A stretch of 64,000 nt of DNA from Candidatus Hydrothermales bacterium (GTDB lineage Bacteria > Hydrothermota > Hydrothermia > Hydrothermales > JAJRUZ01), in assembly GCA_039630235.1 (NCBI GenBank), contig JBCNVI010000008.1, positions 1-64,000 on the forward strand. The letters run 5' to 3'. Of this stretch, positions 16,881 to 26,274 are shown piece after piece. Made by a program: the position numbers and the translations under genes. The notes under the pieces are model-generated. The model saw only the letters and a program-made list of their open reading frames with translations. It ran no database searches and was not told where the DNA came from. How positions within the stretch are numbered: the first letter of the stretch is position 1; each line of letters starts with the position of its first letter.

Positions 16881-19800
16881 CTACCTATATATAATTAACT
16901 TACCCCTTTCCTTTACTTTTTCACCAGTTCTTAAATCTCTTCCCTCTATAATAAAAAAATATAGACCGTTGGAAATTCTTTTGTCTATTTTCCATTTAAT
17001 GGAATTGAATCCTTCATTAAAGAAAATCTCAGGAGTCTCAAAAATTTTAATACCTCTCATAGTAAAAATTTTAACTTTAAAAAGACCAGCTTTATTACTT
17101 TTAAAACCTATAAATAAAAAATCTGAGGCAGGATTTGGATAAGGTAATACATCTCTAATTTTTAAATAAAGCGTATCCTCCTCTTCTATAAATATATTTT
17201 TTATAAAAAAGGCTCTGTTATGAAAAAGATCGTAAGCTGAAACGCTTAAAAAATTTTTTCCAGGAGAAATATTTTTTACTTTATAATTAATGAATCCTTC
17301 ATTGAAACTATTAGGCTTATAGTAAAAATAATCGTTAAGAGGCTCTCTTAAAGAACCTATCTGAAGCAATATTGTATCAGTTGCAATATTGATTCCGTTT
17401 TCATCCTTTAAAGAAATAAATAAATTAAAGTCTTTAGGTAACGTATCATTTTCCTTTAACTCTCTTCCATTTACCGAAACATATATTTGGGGAGGATTAA
17501 AATCAACTGTTTCGTTTTTTGAAAATAAAGCAGGAATTGAATCTTTGAAACAAATTTCTACTTTCGTAGTTTGATTTAAAACACTTATCCTTAAAAATTT
17601 TGATTTTGAAAAGGGAATCTTAAAATTAAAAGTTGCCCTTAAGTCTTTTACATTTGATAATCCCTTAAATAGGATATCACCTTTTCTAAAAAGTGGGTAT
17701 AAATAGCTCCGAACACGCAGTGTTTCAACTTTAGCAGAACCCTCTATTTTCATTAAAGCTATGTCAGAATTTTGAGTAAATTTTACTTTTACAGAGTCAA
17801 GGGTTGAAAAGAATTTGTATAAAGAGTCGGAAAAGTATGAATAATAAAGTGTGTCTGGAATATATAGAAAACTATCTATTTTTATGGGAGTGAAGTAAAA
17901 CGTTGAAGGATCACCAAGAAAAACATAGTCTAAATTGCCAAGAATAGCTGGGTACAAAGCTGAGCCAAAACTTTTTAACTTGTTATAAAAAAGATTTTTT
18001 AGAAAGTTATCAATAACATATTCGTTTTCACTAGGAAAGGTAAGGTAAGTAGAACCTAAGGCACCTATTCCGTTTTTAATTAGCCACTTTTCTCCAATAG
18101 CTCCAGCAGGTCTATCAAAATTTACAGTTTTACATGAACCAAGGAGAATAAAAGATGGCTTTTTGTTATAATAAAAAAGATCAATATCGTCAATTTTTAC
18201 AAGTTCTTCATGTGCCAACTGATTTGGGTTTCCGTGAATGAAAAAAAATATAAAGCCTATCCCCCTTTCAACATATTTTAAAAGATCTTTGGTTGCAGCA
18301 GGTTTCCTATCGTAAACATAGGGATAATCTATCATATAAAGGGTGTTCTTATCTAAATAATTGGGTAAACCTTTTAAAACTCTTGTAACTTGAGAGGTAT
18401 GATTTATTCCATCAAAGCGACCCCCTGATCCTGTTGTATCATCTGCAACTCCTAAAATACTAACTTTAAAGGTATTATCCTTTCCCCTTGATTCGTAATG
18501 AATTATTCTATCTATGAATTCGTAAATTTCAGAAAGATTTTTTGCAGGGATTCTTCCGATTATCATGTCAGGATCAAAGGCACCACCGTCAAATTCAACA
18601 AAGAAGTTATCATAGGTAAAGGGAGGATTATTTATATCTACACCATAGCCCCACTCATAGGGCGGCACTAAATTCATCTCTCCCTTGCCTTCATAATTTT
18701 TATAGTCATAAGTTCCTTTACCTGCGAGAAGAACGTATATTGGACGTGGATTATAGTTTAAAAAAGAAAATTTTAAATAATTTCTCAAAGCTACAGGATC
18801 TCTGACTCCAAAGCCAAACTCATCAAATATATCCTCTATGTTTACATAATGAATCAGCGGATCTTCTATTTTTAAAGTGTCAAAATAGAAGTTATTCTTT
18901 CTATGAATTATAAAATTAGAAAAAACATCTTTAAACTGCTTAGGCCCAATTATAAGCATATGAGCACCAGTTATCTTTCTTAATTCTTTTTTAGAGATTC
19001 TTTCGATCTCTGGACGGATCAGATTCTCTGAATACATAATCATAAAGGTGTCATTTTCTAATCCTCCATTAAATACAATAGAGTCTTCACTATGGAAAAA
19101 GTTTACCAAATTAAAATATGATGAGGTATTTAAGATCTTAAAGAGTTTACCTTTTCTCCTAAAGTTTCCCTTTACAACTACATTTTTAGCTTTTAAGGGA
19201 TCTAGATAAAAAGAAAAAGTATCACTAAAATTGATAAGTTTTGAATTATAAATAACTTCAAAAAAATCGACATTTATAAAACCTTGCACCTTTATTTTAA
19301 AAACTGGATAAAAACTTAGGGGGTATTTAAGTTTTATCATTTCTTCGTAAGGGAAACTTAAGGAGGAGTAATTTTTACTGTAAATCAGGTTTTTATTCAT
19401 GAAAATACTTAGGGAATAATTTGGTTGACCTAAATCTTCTCTTTCTCTAACTATGAAATTAAGGTTAATTAATGCAGTTTCTTGTAGTGGGTTTTTAAAA
19501 TTTAAAAGATCAAAAACAAAAGAGTCGTTTTTAACTACTTCTCCTACCCATCTTAGACCTGCCTTTGCAAGATTAACTATGTTTTTTTCATGCCTTGTTA
19601 TCTTTATACCTTCGTTTGACCTATTGTCAGAATTAGGGGCTCCACTAACTGAATTGACAAATAAACCAGTATCTCCTCCAAAAGAAATAAAAAAAAGTGA
19701 ATAATCGGTATAGGGATTAAAGTAAAAGTAGGGTCCTTTACCCTCAATTCTATACCCCGTAGCCGTGAAGGCAGGAAAAACTAAACTATCACCTTGATCA

Positions 19801-20600
19801 AAAGTGTTTATTTTTCCTCTATCTATAAGCAAAAGAGGCACCTTTTGGGGAACAACCTCATAGGAATCTGGCGAAGAATGTAAAGCTTTTAATCTTCTAA
19901 AAAGAGCAATTTTTTTAATATCAAACTGGGAGGGATCTATATTTAAAACTCTTTTTATATCCTCGTAGGTTAAAAGATATAGCCCATTTTTAGGTACAGT
20001 AATTTTTATCCAAAAAGCTCTATCATCAAAGAAGAAATTCTTTTTAAAATCTGAGGGGAAAAACTCTCTTTCTGTATTTTTTATTAAATTCCTTTGATAA
20101 AAAGAAGAGAAAATTTTATCTTCCTGAATTTCCTTAAAATTTAAATTTCTAAAGCTTTTTTCTTTTAGAGTTATCTCAACTTCTTTTATGACTTGGATTC
20201 CTTTCTCGTTTATTTGGACTGGGAAGAAAATAAGAGAAAGAATTGGCTTAAGTCTTAAAAAAGAAGACCCTTTATTAATTAATAAATTATTAGGAAAAGG
20301 TTTGCTGAAATCCCTTTTAGTGTCGAAGTAGGAAAGTCCGTCATCTTTTACTTCGGGTACTCTTTCAACATCAAAGTTTCCCTTAATAGTTTCACTTTTT
20401 AAAATTTTATAGCCAACCTCATAATCAAAATTAGGATCAATTTCAACAGGAATAAAAAAGGAGGGTAAATCAGGAAGACCTTTTTCAAATTTAAAAACTC
20501 TCTGTCCGCTAAATCTTATTAAATTATTAAGAGTTTCAGCCTTTACACTAAATTTGTAAGTAAATTTTATCTCTAGGAAGAGTAAAAAAATAAGAATCAT
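16881..20600 (-). CDS. C25 gingipain-like cysteine peptidase with sorting-type C-terminus (1239 aa)
   Basis: Large exported protein with an N-terminal hydrophobic signal (LIFLLFLEIKFTY). The central C25 caspase-fold domain (about 600-960) has the catalytic His in FFIHGNPNQ (His789) and Cys in LLGSCKTVNFDRP (Cys823), with VLLAGKGTYDYKN and IGRIPAKNLSEI upstream as in PorU/gingipain relatives. An Ig-like domain follows. The last ~90 residues are a type IX-like sorting domain (PYPNPASDFLFIGF; GLYFFIIEG). PorU, the type IX sortase, belongs to this family but normally lacks a sorting tail, so a secreted peptidase is also possible. Its ATG overlaps the stop of the small Trm112-type gene (ATGA). Confidence 0.85.
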   Translation of the reverse strand: MILIFLLFLEIKFTYKFSVKAETLNNLIRFSGQRVFKFEKGLPDLPSFFIPVEIDPNFDYEVGYKILKSETIKGNFDVERVPEVKDDGLSYFDTKRDFSKPFPNNLLINKGSSFLRLKPILSLIFFPVQINEKGIQVIKEVEITLKEKSFRNLNFKEIQEDKIFSSFYQRNLIKNTEREFFPSDFKKNFFFDDRAFWIKITVPKNGLYLLTYEDIKRVLNIDPSQFDIKKIALFRRLKALHSSPDSYEVVPQKVPLLLIDRGKINTFDQGDSLVFPAFTATGYRIEGKGPYFYFNPYTDYSLFFISFGGDTGLFVNSVSGAPNSDNRSNEGIKITRHEKNIVNLAKAGLRWVGEVVKNDSFVFDLLNFKNPLQETALINLNFIVREREDLGQPNYSLSIFMNKNLIYSKNYSSLSFPYEEMIKLKYPLSFYPVFKIKVQGFINVDFFEVIYNSKLINFSDTFSFYLDPLKAKNVVVKGNFRRKGKLFKILNTSSYFNLVNFFHSEDSIVFNGGLENDTFMIMYSENLIRPEIERISKKELRKITGAHMLIIGPKQFKDVFSNFIIHRKNNFYFDTLKIEDPLIHYVNIEDIFDEFGFGVRDPVALRNYLKFSFLNYNPRPIYVLLAGKGTYDYKNYEGKGEMNLVPPYEWGYGVDINNPPFTYDNFFVEFDGGAFDPDMIIGRIPAKNLSEIYEFIDRIIHYESRGKDNTFKVSILGVADDTTGSGGRFDGINHTSQVTRVLKGLPNYLDKNTLYMIDYPYVYDRKPAATKDLLKYVERGIGFIFFFIHGNPNQLAHEELVKIDDIDLFYYNKKPSFILLGSCKTVNFDRPAGAIGEKWLIKNGIGALGSTYLTFPSENEYVIDNFLKNLFYNKLKSFGSALYPAILGNLDYVFLGDPSTFYFTPIKIDSFLYIPDTLYYSYFSDSLYKFFSTLDSVKVKFTQNSDIALMKIEGSAKVETLRVRSYLYPLFRKGDILFKGLSNVKDLRATFNFKIPFSKSKFLRISVLNQTTKVEICFKDSIPALFSKNETVDFNPPQIYVSVNGRELKENDTLPKDFNLFISLKDENGINIATDTILLQIGSLREPLNDYFYYKPNSFNEGFINYKVKNISPGKNFLSVSAYDLFHNRAFFIKNIFIEEEDTLYLKIRDVLPYPNPASDFLFIGFKSNKAGLFKVKIFTMRGIKIFETPEIFFNEGFNSIKWKIDKRISNGLYFFIIEGRDLRTGEKVKERGKLIIYR

Positions 20601-20770
20601 TCTTCAAAGGGAATAGCTTCTTCAATAACAAGAATGGGAATATCATCTTCAATTTTATACTTTAACTTACAGTTAAAGCACAAAAGTACATTCTCTTTTT
20701 CTTTATAGACAAGATCTCCCTTACACTTAGGACAAGCTATAATATCTAACAACTCTTTATCTAAAGCCAT
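20597..20770 (-). CDS. Trm112-type small zinc-ribbon protein (57 aa)
   Basis: Short gene read from the sequence: ATG at 20770, TGA at 20599-20597. It encodes MALDKELLDIIACPKC followed by CFNCKLKYKIEDDIPIL. The CPKC and CFNC pairs form a zinc ribbon, and DDIPILV is typical of the YcaR/Trm112-like (UPF0434) family. Trm112 proteins activate methyltransferases; the bacterial relatives are poorly defined. A strong AAGGAGG site precedes the start. The stop overlaps the start of the C25 peptidase gene by 4 nt. Confidence 0.88.
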   Translation of the reverse strand: MALDKELLDIIACPKCKGDLVYKEKENVLLCFNCKLKYKIEDDIPILVIEEAIPFEE

Positions 20771-20811
20771 ATAAAACCTCCTTTTTATATTTCTTGCCTA
20801 AAGATATTAAA

Positions 20812-20841
20812 TTGTAAGAAAATTTAAAAATGCAATACAAT
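20812..20841 (+). promoter_or_regulatory. possible promoter of the HolA-like operon
   Basis: TTGTAA (20812-20817), an 18-nt spacer and TACAAT (20836-20841) are followed by 7 nt and the ATG at 20849. No ribosome site is visible before this ATG, which agrees with a leaderless message. The minus-strand Trm112 gene starts only 78 nt away, so its promoter must overlap this region. Confidence 0.45.
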
Positions 20842-20848
20842 AAGTATT

Positions 20849-21619
20849 ATGTTTTATCTATCTGATTATCAGGTTTTTTTTAAAAACATTGCAGAATTTA
20901 AGAAGGAGAGGTTTTTCTTTTTTACTTATGATGAATTTTTTCTTGTTCTAAGGGCGATTGAGTTGTTAATGAAAATAAATAGTATCACTCAAAAAAGAGC
21001 TTTTATCGGAAAAGAGTTTAACATGAAGGAGGTTATACAAGAAGAAAAAAGTATATCCTTTTTCAAAAGAGAAAGATATATAAATATTATTTATAGTTCA
21101 GAAGATACAAAATTAAGAAAAGAATATTTTGAATCAGATATAAGGGATCTCTTTGTATTTACATTTAGTGATAAAAGGGCCTTTGAAAAAAATAAGGTTT
21201 TCAAAGAATTAGAAAAGGGAGTTTATGTTCATTTTCCAAAAGTTGAGCATGCTATTGCCCTTAAATGGTTTTCAAGGGAATTAAAACAAAGAGGTATAAA
21301 TATAAATGAAACAGCTCTTCAAAGTATAGTTCTAGATAGTGAAGCTAGACTTACAAAGCTAAATAATTATGTGAAACTTTTTGAACTTGGAACACCTATT
21401 GAAAACTTTCTACCTGGGACTGAAAAGGATTTAAGAGAATTAGATTATCAATCTATTATCAATATAGTAGTTTCGCTTGTCAGAAAAAAGTTAATTTCCC
21501 CAGAAATATTGTGGAAAGTTTATGATCCTTTGCTTTATAATAGAAGAATAAACTATGACTATGAATTAGAAATGAAGCAAATTTTAAGGAGGATTTATGA
21601 AAAAAGAAATAAATATTGA
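20849..21619 (+). CDS. divergent DNA polymerase III delta (HolA)-like protein (256 aa)
   Basis: No strong signature. The segment at ~125-190 (GVYVHFPKVEHAIALKWFSR, ELKQRGININETALQSIV, then DSEARLTKLNNYVKLFELG) resembles the lid region of clamp-loader delta subunits, where a helix with the pattern 'L-x-x-W-I-x-x-x-x-x-x-x-G' precedes 'D-x-x-x-L-x-x-E-L-x-K-L'. The rest is also compatible in size order, although HolA is usually over 300 residues. I infer a HolA-like role with moderate doubt. It is the first gene of a six-gene plus-strand operon; its end overlaps the next gene by 23 nt. Confidence 0.5.
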   Translation: MFYLSDYQVFFKNIAEFKKERFFFFTYDEFFLVLRAIELLMKINSITQKRAFIGKEFNMKEVIQEEKSISFFKRERYINIIYSSEDTKLRKEYFESDIRDLFVFTFSDKRAFEKNKVFKELEKGVYVHFPKVEHAIALKWFSRELKQRGININETALQSIVLDSEARLTKLNNYVKLFELGTPIENFLPGTEKDLRELDYQSIINIVVSLVRKKLISPEILWKVYDPLLYNRRINYDYELEMKQILRRIYEKRNKY

Positions 21620-22385
21620 TGAAATAAAGAATCTTGAGGCTAAACGGAAGGAGTTTCAAGAAAAACTACTTAAGCTTAAAGAAAAGGAAAAAGAAACAAA
21701 GCCTCATATTTTTAGAAAGGTCTTCTCAGAATATCAAGAAAAATTGAGGAAAGTAGAAGAGGAATTAGAAAAAAGAAAAGATATACTTAAAGAATACTTA
21801 GAAGATCTTTATAATAAAAGAAAAGAAATTGAAAAGGAAAAAATAAAGATAGAAGATGAAATTGAAGAGATCAAACTTAGATATTCTATTGGAGAGTATG
21901 ACGATACGACTTACAAGAAAATAATGGATAGTAAGAATGTTGAACTTAAAAGGATAAAAGAAAAATTTAACCAGATAGACAAAGAAATTAATGAACTACG
22001 CTTTCTGACCGAAAAGGCTGAACCTAAAAAAGTTACTGAAAAAGAATACGAAACTTTAGAGGAATTAAAGGAAGAGAAATTTGAAGAACTTACTGAAGTT
22101 GTTGAAATAGGAGAAAAGGGTCGTGAAACAAAAGCTAAATCCAGCGCTGAAATAGAAGAAGAGCTTATAGAAATAGAGGGTCTTTTAGAGGAAGTTACTG
22201 AAGTAGGTGAGGAAAAAAGCTTGGAAGAGGTAAGCTTTAATGAAAAGCTTCTTGAGGATTTAGGGAAAGAAAGTAAAGCAGTGGAGAGAGGTGAGGTTAT
22301 CTGTAAGAAATGTGGTCATAAAAATTCTCCTGATTCTTGGTTTTGTGAAAACTGTGGTGCAGAATTAATAATTGAACTAGAGTAA
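21597..22385 (+). CDS. coiled-coil protein with C-terminal zinc ribbon (262 aa)
   Basis: Residues ~5-145 are a long charged coiled coil (KEKEKETKPHIFRKVFSEYQ onward), followed by a Glu-rich linker. The C-terminus is a zinc ribbon with CKKCGHKNSPDSWFCENCG (two CxxC pairs). No enzymatic domain is seen. An excellent ribosome site (AAGGAGG) sits inside the end of the preceding gene, and the start overlaps it by 23 nt. It may be a nucleic-acid or protein scaffold; the function is unknown. Confidence 0.75.
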   Translation: MKKEINIDEIKNLEAKRKEFQEKLLKLKEKEKETKPHIFRKVFSEYQEKLRKVEEELEKRKDILKEYLEDLYNKRKEIEKEKIKIEDEIEEIKLRYSIGEYDDTTYKKIMDSKNVELKRIKEKFNQIDKEINELRFLTEKAEPKKVTEKEYETLEELKEEKFEELTEVVEIGEKGRETKAKSSAEIEEELIEIEGLLEEVTEVGEEKSLEEVSFNEKLLEDLGKESKAVERGEVICKKCGHKNSPDSWFCENCGAELIIELE

Positions 22386-22394
22386 ACTCTAATA

Positions 22395-24038
22395 ATGAAA
22401 TTTTTCTTACTCTTTTTTCTTTTTTATTTTGCATGTTTTTTTTATAGTAAAGATAAAGAAAACACAATTTTTCTTTACATATTGTATTATAAGACCAGTG
22501 AAGAAGGGAATTTTAATAAGGCAAAGGAATATCTTGAAAAACTTTTAGAAATTAAAAAAGAAAGGGAATTATATATAGAGTATATTTTTCTGCTTTATAA
22601 AATGAAAGAGTATAGTAAATTGAAAAGAGTTTTTTTGGATTTTCAGAAAAAATTTAGTGTTGACTCAACAGTTGTATACCCCTTTTTATCAGCCTGTGTA
22701 TTTACCGGTGATTATAAAAATTTTAAAAAGTTTGAAAAAATTTTTAGAGATAAATTCAAAAAAGATAAAAGTCTTTTGTATTTAACTTTTAGTTTGTATC
22801 AATCTATTGGTGAATATAACGAGGCACTCTCAATTTTAGATGAGCTTATTAAAATTGATTCTAACAATCTAGCAAGATATCTTTTAGATAAAGCAAGGAC
22901 TTTGTCACTTAAAAAAGAATTTAAAAGGGCTCTTGAAATCATAGAAATACTTGAAAAAAAGGAAACAATCCCAGAGGTTTTGTTAGAAAAGGCAATTTGC
23001 TACGAAGGATTAAATAATACTAAAGAAGCTTTAAAAGTCTATAGAAAACTTATAGATTATCCTGGAATTGAAAGCAAGAATTTATTAAAAAGGATTATAA
23101 ATTTGGCTATTTCTAATGGAGACTATGAGTTAACAGACTCACTCTTAAAAGATAGAATCGAAGATTATTTTTATGACATTGATCTCATCGAACAGTACGG
23201 GTTTATAAAATATATTAAAAATGAGCTTAAAGAAAGTGTTAAGTTTTTTTCACTCGCTTTAACATATAATCCAAATAGTGATTTAGCACACTATTATTTA
23301 TCAAGAATATTTTATAAAGAAAAGCATATGGAAAAGGCTTTTTATCATATAAAAAAAGCAATAGAAATAAATCCAAAAAGCTCTGAATACTATATTTATT
23401 ATGCTTTTTTGCTTATTACTGAAGGAAAATTAGATGAAGCTCAAAGTGTGCTAAGGGAAATAAAAGATAAAAATACACCTTCTTACTTTTATTTAAGTGG
23501 ATTTCTCGAGAGAAAAAAAGGGAAATTAAAAAGGGCAATATATCTTTATGAGAAGGCTTTAAAACTAGATTCACTTGATGCAAATAAGTGGTTTGAGGCT
23601 GGTGCTATATACGCAGATTTGAATGAAATAAAAAAGGCATCAAGAGCTTTTAAAAAATCAGTTCAACTTGATACAACCTTCTCGGAGGCCTATAATTACT
23701 GGGGTTATATGCTTGCAGAAAGGGGTTTAAAACTTGATACAGCAAAAATCCTTATAGAAAAGGCGCTAAAATATGAACCAGAAAATGGGTATTATCTTGA
23801 CTCTATGGGCTGGGTATACTACATGATGGGTAAATACGATACTGCTTATATATATTTAAAAAAGGCAGCAGAATATGTACCTAATGATCCTGTTATAATC
23901 GAACATCTGGGTGATGTCTATTTTAAGTTAAACCAAATAGAAAAAGCACTAACTTATTGGCAAAAAGCCTTAAAACTTTCACCGAATAACAAAAATCTGA
24001 AGAAAAAAATTAAAAAGTATAAAGGAAAAAGGGGGTGA
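22395..24038 (+). CDS. TPR-repeat protein, probably exported (547 aa)
   Basis: A hydrophobic N-terminus (FFLLFFLFYFACFFYS) is a signal peptide, perhaps a lipoprotein signal with Cys in YFAC, though that lipobox is poor. The rest is almost entirely tetratricopeptide repeats: about 14 helix pairs, the clearest at residues ~280-545 (AFYHIKKAIEINPKSSEYYI; GKYDTAYIYLKKAAEYVPND; IEKALTYWQKALKLSPNNK). The WGYMLAERG and SMGWVYYMMG units match TPR lipoproteins of the NlpI/BTAD-like outer-membrane type. Overlaps the next gene by 4 nt. A periplasmic scaffold is the likely role. Confidence 0.8.
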   Translation: MKFFLLFFLFYFACFFYSKDKENTIFLYILYYKTSEEGNFNKAKEYLEKLLEIKKERELYIEYIFLLYKMKEYSKLKRVFLDFQKKFSVDSTVVYPFLSACVFTGDYKNFKKFEKIFRDKFKKDKSLLYLTFSLYQSIGEYNEALSILDELIKIDSNNLARYLLDKARTLSLKKEFKRALEIIEILEKKETIPEVLLEKAICYEGLNNTKEALKVYRKLIDYPGIESKNLLKRIINLAISNGDYELTDSLLKDRIEDYFYDIDLIEQYGFIKYIKNELKESVKFFSLALTYNPNSDLAHYYLSRIFYKEKHMEKAFYHIKKAIEINPKSSEYYIYYAFLLITEGKLDEAQSVLREIKDKNTPSYFYLSGFLERKKGKLKRAIYLYEKALKLDSLDANKWFEAGAIYADLNEIKKASRAFKKSVQLDTTFSEAYNYWGYMLAERGLKLDTAKILIEKALKYEPENGYYLDSMGWVYYMMGKYDTAYIYLKKAAEYVPNDPVIIEHLGDVYFKLNQIEKALTYWQKALKLSPNNKNLKKKIKKYKGKRG

Positions 24039-25036
24039 AAGTAATAATAGGTGTTACCGGTAACATCTCTTCAGGTAAGAGTGAGTTCTGTAAGATACTA
24101 GAAAAAAATGGAGCCTTTTGGATAGATGCTGACAAAATTGGACATAAAATAATTGATGAAAAAAAAGAAGAAATTAAAAAAATATTTGGGGCCTACCTTG
24201 AAAGGAAAGAGATCGCAGAAATCATCTTTAAAGATATTAAAATAAAAAATAAATATGAAAGATGGATTCATAGTGAAATAAAAAGGGAAGTAAAAAAGAT
24301 TATTGAGGAGGGGAAAGAGGGATATTATGCTGTAGAGGGTGCACTTATCTATGAGGCAAAGGCTGATAGAATCATGGACTATGTAATTTACCTTAAAGCC
24401 AGTGAAAATGTTCTATTTGAAAGAGCAAAAAAGAAAGGATACAATTTAGATCTTTTCAAAAGGATACTTTATTTCCAAAATTTACTAAAAAACAAAGAAG
24501 AGAAAGCAGATTTTGTGGTAGAAAATGAAGGTGATATAAATAATTTAGAGAAAAGGGCAATAGAAATTTATGATCAAATTAAAAAGAAAAAACCTAAATT
24601 TATCTGTGATTCAACTTGTTTAAGAGAGTTAAGATGGTTAAGATTACTTGGATTTGATACTACAAACTCTAACAACATTAGAAGTATTGTTAAGGGCATC
24701 TATGAGGAAAAAAGATTTTTATTAACGAGAAAAAAGAGAGTGAATTTATTCCCCACTTGGAAAATTTTCAAGGTTCCTGAAGGAAAATTTAAAATAAGAA
24801 TTAGAAGAATTATAGATTTTTTTGATTTAAAAGACAAAATTGATATTTTTTCACGATGTACAATATGTAACGGTGACATAGAAGAAATAAATAAGAGAGA
24901 AGTTAAAGGGAAAGTTCCATATTATACATATAAAACGCAGAAAAATTTTTATATATGCAAAAAATGCGATAAGATATACTGGATGGGGTCTCATTATTTC
25001 TTTTTTGAAAAACATTTTAAAGAAATTATAAATTGA
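24035..25036 (+). CDS. coaE: dephospho-CoA kinase fused to a Mut7-C (PIN-like plus zinc ribbon) domain (333 aa)
   Basis: Starts with GTG overlapping the previous stop. Residues 1-185 are a CoaE kinase: P-loop GVTGNISSGKSE (6-17), DADKIGHKI (31-39), VEGALIYEA, and a lid segment ERAKKKGYNLDLF. CoaE makes CoA from dephospho-CoA. Residues ~188-330 match the Mut7-C RNase domain: FICD (Asp192), RELRWLRLLGFDT, RFLLTR, then FSRCTICNGDIEEI, VPYYTY and CKKCDKIYW with zinc ligands C275, C278, C308 and C311. The usual acidic residues after LGFDT and after LLTR are Asn and Lys here, so nuclease activity is doubtful. The fusion is unusual. Confidence 0.85.
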   Translation: MKVIIGVTGNISSGKSEFCKILEKNGAFWIDADKIGHKIIDEKKEEIKKIFGAYLERKEIAEIIFKDIKIKNKYERWIHSEIKREVKKIIEEGKEGYYAVEGALIYEAKADRIMDYVIYLKASENVLFERAKKKGYNLDLFKRILYFQNLLKNKEEKADFVVENEGDINNLEKRAIEIYDQIKKKKPKFICDSTCLRELRWLRLLGFDTTNSNNIRSIVKGIYEEKRFLLTRKKRVNLFPTWKIFKVPEGKFKIRIRRIIDFFDLKDKIDIFSRCTICNGDIEEINKREVKGKVPYYTYKTQKNFYICKKCDKIYWMGSHYFFFEKHFKEIIN

Positions 25037-26274
25037 TAGGAATTTTATTAATTTTGGTTTTATTATCCTGCGCTAAGAGTGAAATAAAGAAATACTCGCA
25101 AGTAGAAAAAACCGAGATAAAAAAGATTTACAAGAAAAAAACTCAAAAGACTAAAGAAAAAAAATTAAAAGAACCCCAGTTGAGAGTTTTAATTTACGAG
25201 GATGAAAATCCTATATATATTTCAGGAACTGCCACCTTTTTTGCAATCGATCAATATGGAAGAAAATATAAATTTTATGCTAATGATATATTAAAATTTA
25301 CAAGAGAAGGAAACGAATCCATCGTATATTTAAATGGAAAAAATCTTAACATCACTTTACCTATTGTTTTTTACGTTAAGGGAGAAGGCTATATCAAGGT
25401 TCAGGGAAAAAGATTTAGAGGTGAGATTGAAATTGATCCCTACTTAAGAGTTATAAACAGAGTGAAAGTTGAAGATTATCTAAAATCTGTTGTTCCACTT
25501 GAAATAGGAAATCTCTATCTCTCTAGTTTTGAAGCCCTAAAGGCGCAAGCAGTTTGCGCAAGAAGCTACGCCTTGAGAAAATACCTAGAAAAAGAAGGGG
25601 ACTTTTTTCATCTTTACTCTGATACAAAGGATCAAGTTTATGGAGGTAAGGAAAAGGAAAACGAGATAACGAACCTTGCAATAGAAATGACAAAAGGTGA
25701 AGTGCTCGTTTATAAAAATGAAGTAGTTTTAGCATTATACCATTCAACATGCGGAGGGAAAACTGCTAATTATGATGAAGTATTTCCGACTATAGAACCT
25801 ATAAGTTACTTAAAATCTGTTAATTGTAATTTTCAGGGTAAAAATCTCTGTGAAAACTCTCCTTACTTTAGGTGGAAAAGAGAGTTTAAGAGAAATGAAT
25901 TTATCGAGAATCTCTCAATTAATTTAACTTCTTTAACTGGTATATCCTTTTTGCCTAGTGATATTATTGATTTTAAAATTTTAAAAAGTCCAACGTCTGA
26001 AAGAATTTCGGAATTAGAAATTAAAACAAAAAGAGGAAAATTTAACTTTAAAGGTTTTGAAATCCGAAAGGTAGTTGGAAGAGGCAACCCCTTACCTTCA
26101 AATTTTTTTGATTTTAAAGATGAAGGTGATAAGTTTATAATATTAGGCAGAGGGTTTGGGCATGGAGTAGGTCTTTGTCAGTATGGAGCTTTATCACTTG
26201 CAAAAAAAGGGGTAAAATATGAGCATATCCTCAAATTTTACTTTAAAAATACAAAAATTAAAAAGATTTATTAG
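25033..26274 (+). CDS. SpoIID/LytB-domain lipoprotein (413 aa)
   Basis: TTG start overlapping the previous stop. The lipoprotein signal is ILLILVLLSCAKS (lipobox LLSC). After a Lys-rich linker, the SpoIID/LytB domain spans ~105-410: VEDYLKSVVPLEI, FEALKAQAVCARSYALRK, YHSTCGGKTANYDEVF, and GRGFGHGVGLCQYGALSLAKKG near the end. SpoIID is a lytic transglycosylase acting on peptidoglycan stripped of stem peptides; the domain also occurs in non-sporulating bacteria. The context is not sporulation. Its end overlaps the next gene by 56 nt. Confidence 0.88.
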   Translation: MIGILLILVLLSCAKSEIKKYSQVEKTEIKKIYKKKTQKTKEKKLKEPQLRVLIYEDENPIYISGTATFFAIDQYGRKYKFYANDILKFTREGNESIVYLNGKNLNITLPIVFYVKGEGYIKVQGKRFRGEIEIDPYLRVINRVKVEDYLKSVVPLEIGNLYLSSFEALKAQAVCARSYALRKYLEKEGDFFHLYSDTKDQVYGGKEKENEITNLAIEMTKGEVLVYKNEVVLALYHSTCGGKTANYDEVFPTIEPISYLKSVNCNFQGKNLCENSPYFRWKREFKRNEFIENLSINLTSLTGISFLPSDIIDFKILKSPTSERISELEIKTKRGKFNFKGFEIRKVVGRGNPLPSNFFDFKDEGDKFIILGRGFGHGVGLCQYGALSLAKKGVKYEHILKFYFKNTKIKKIY

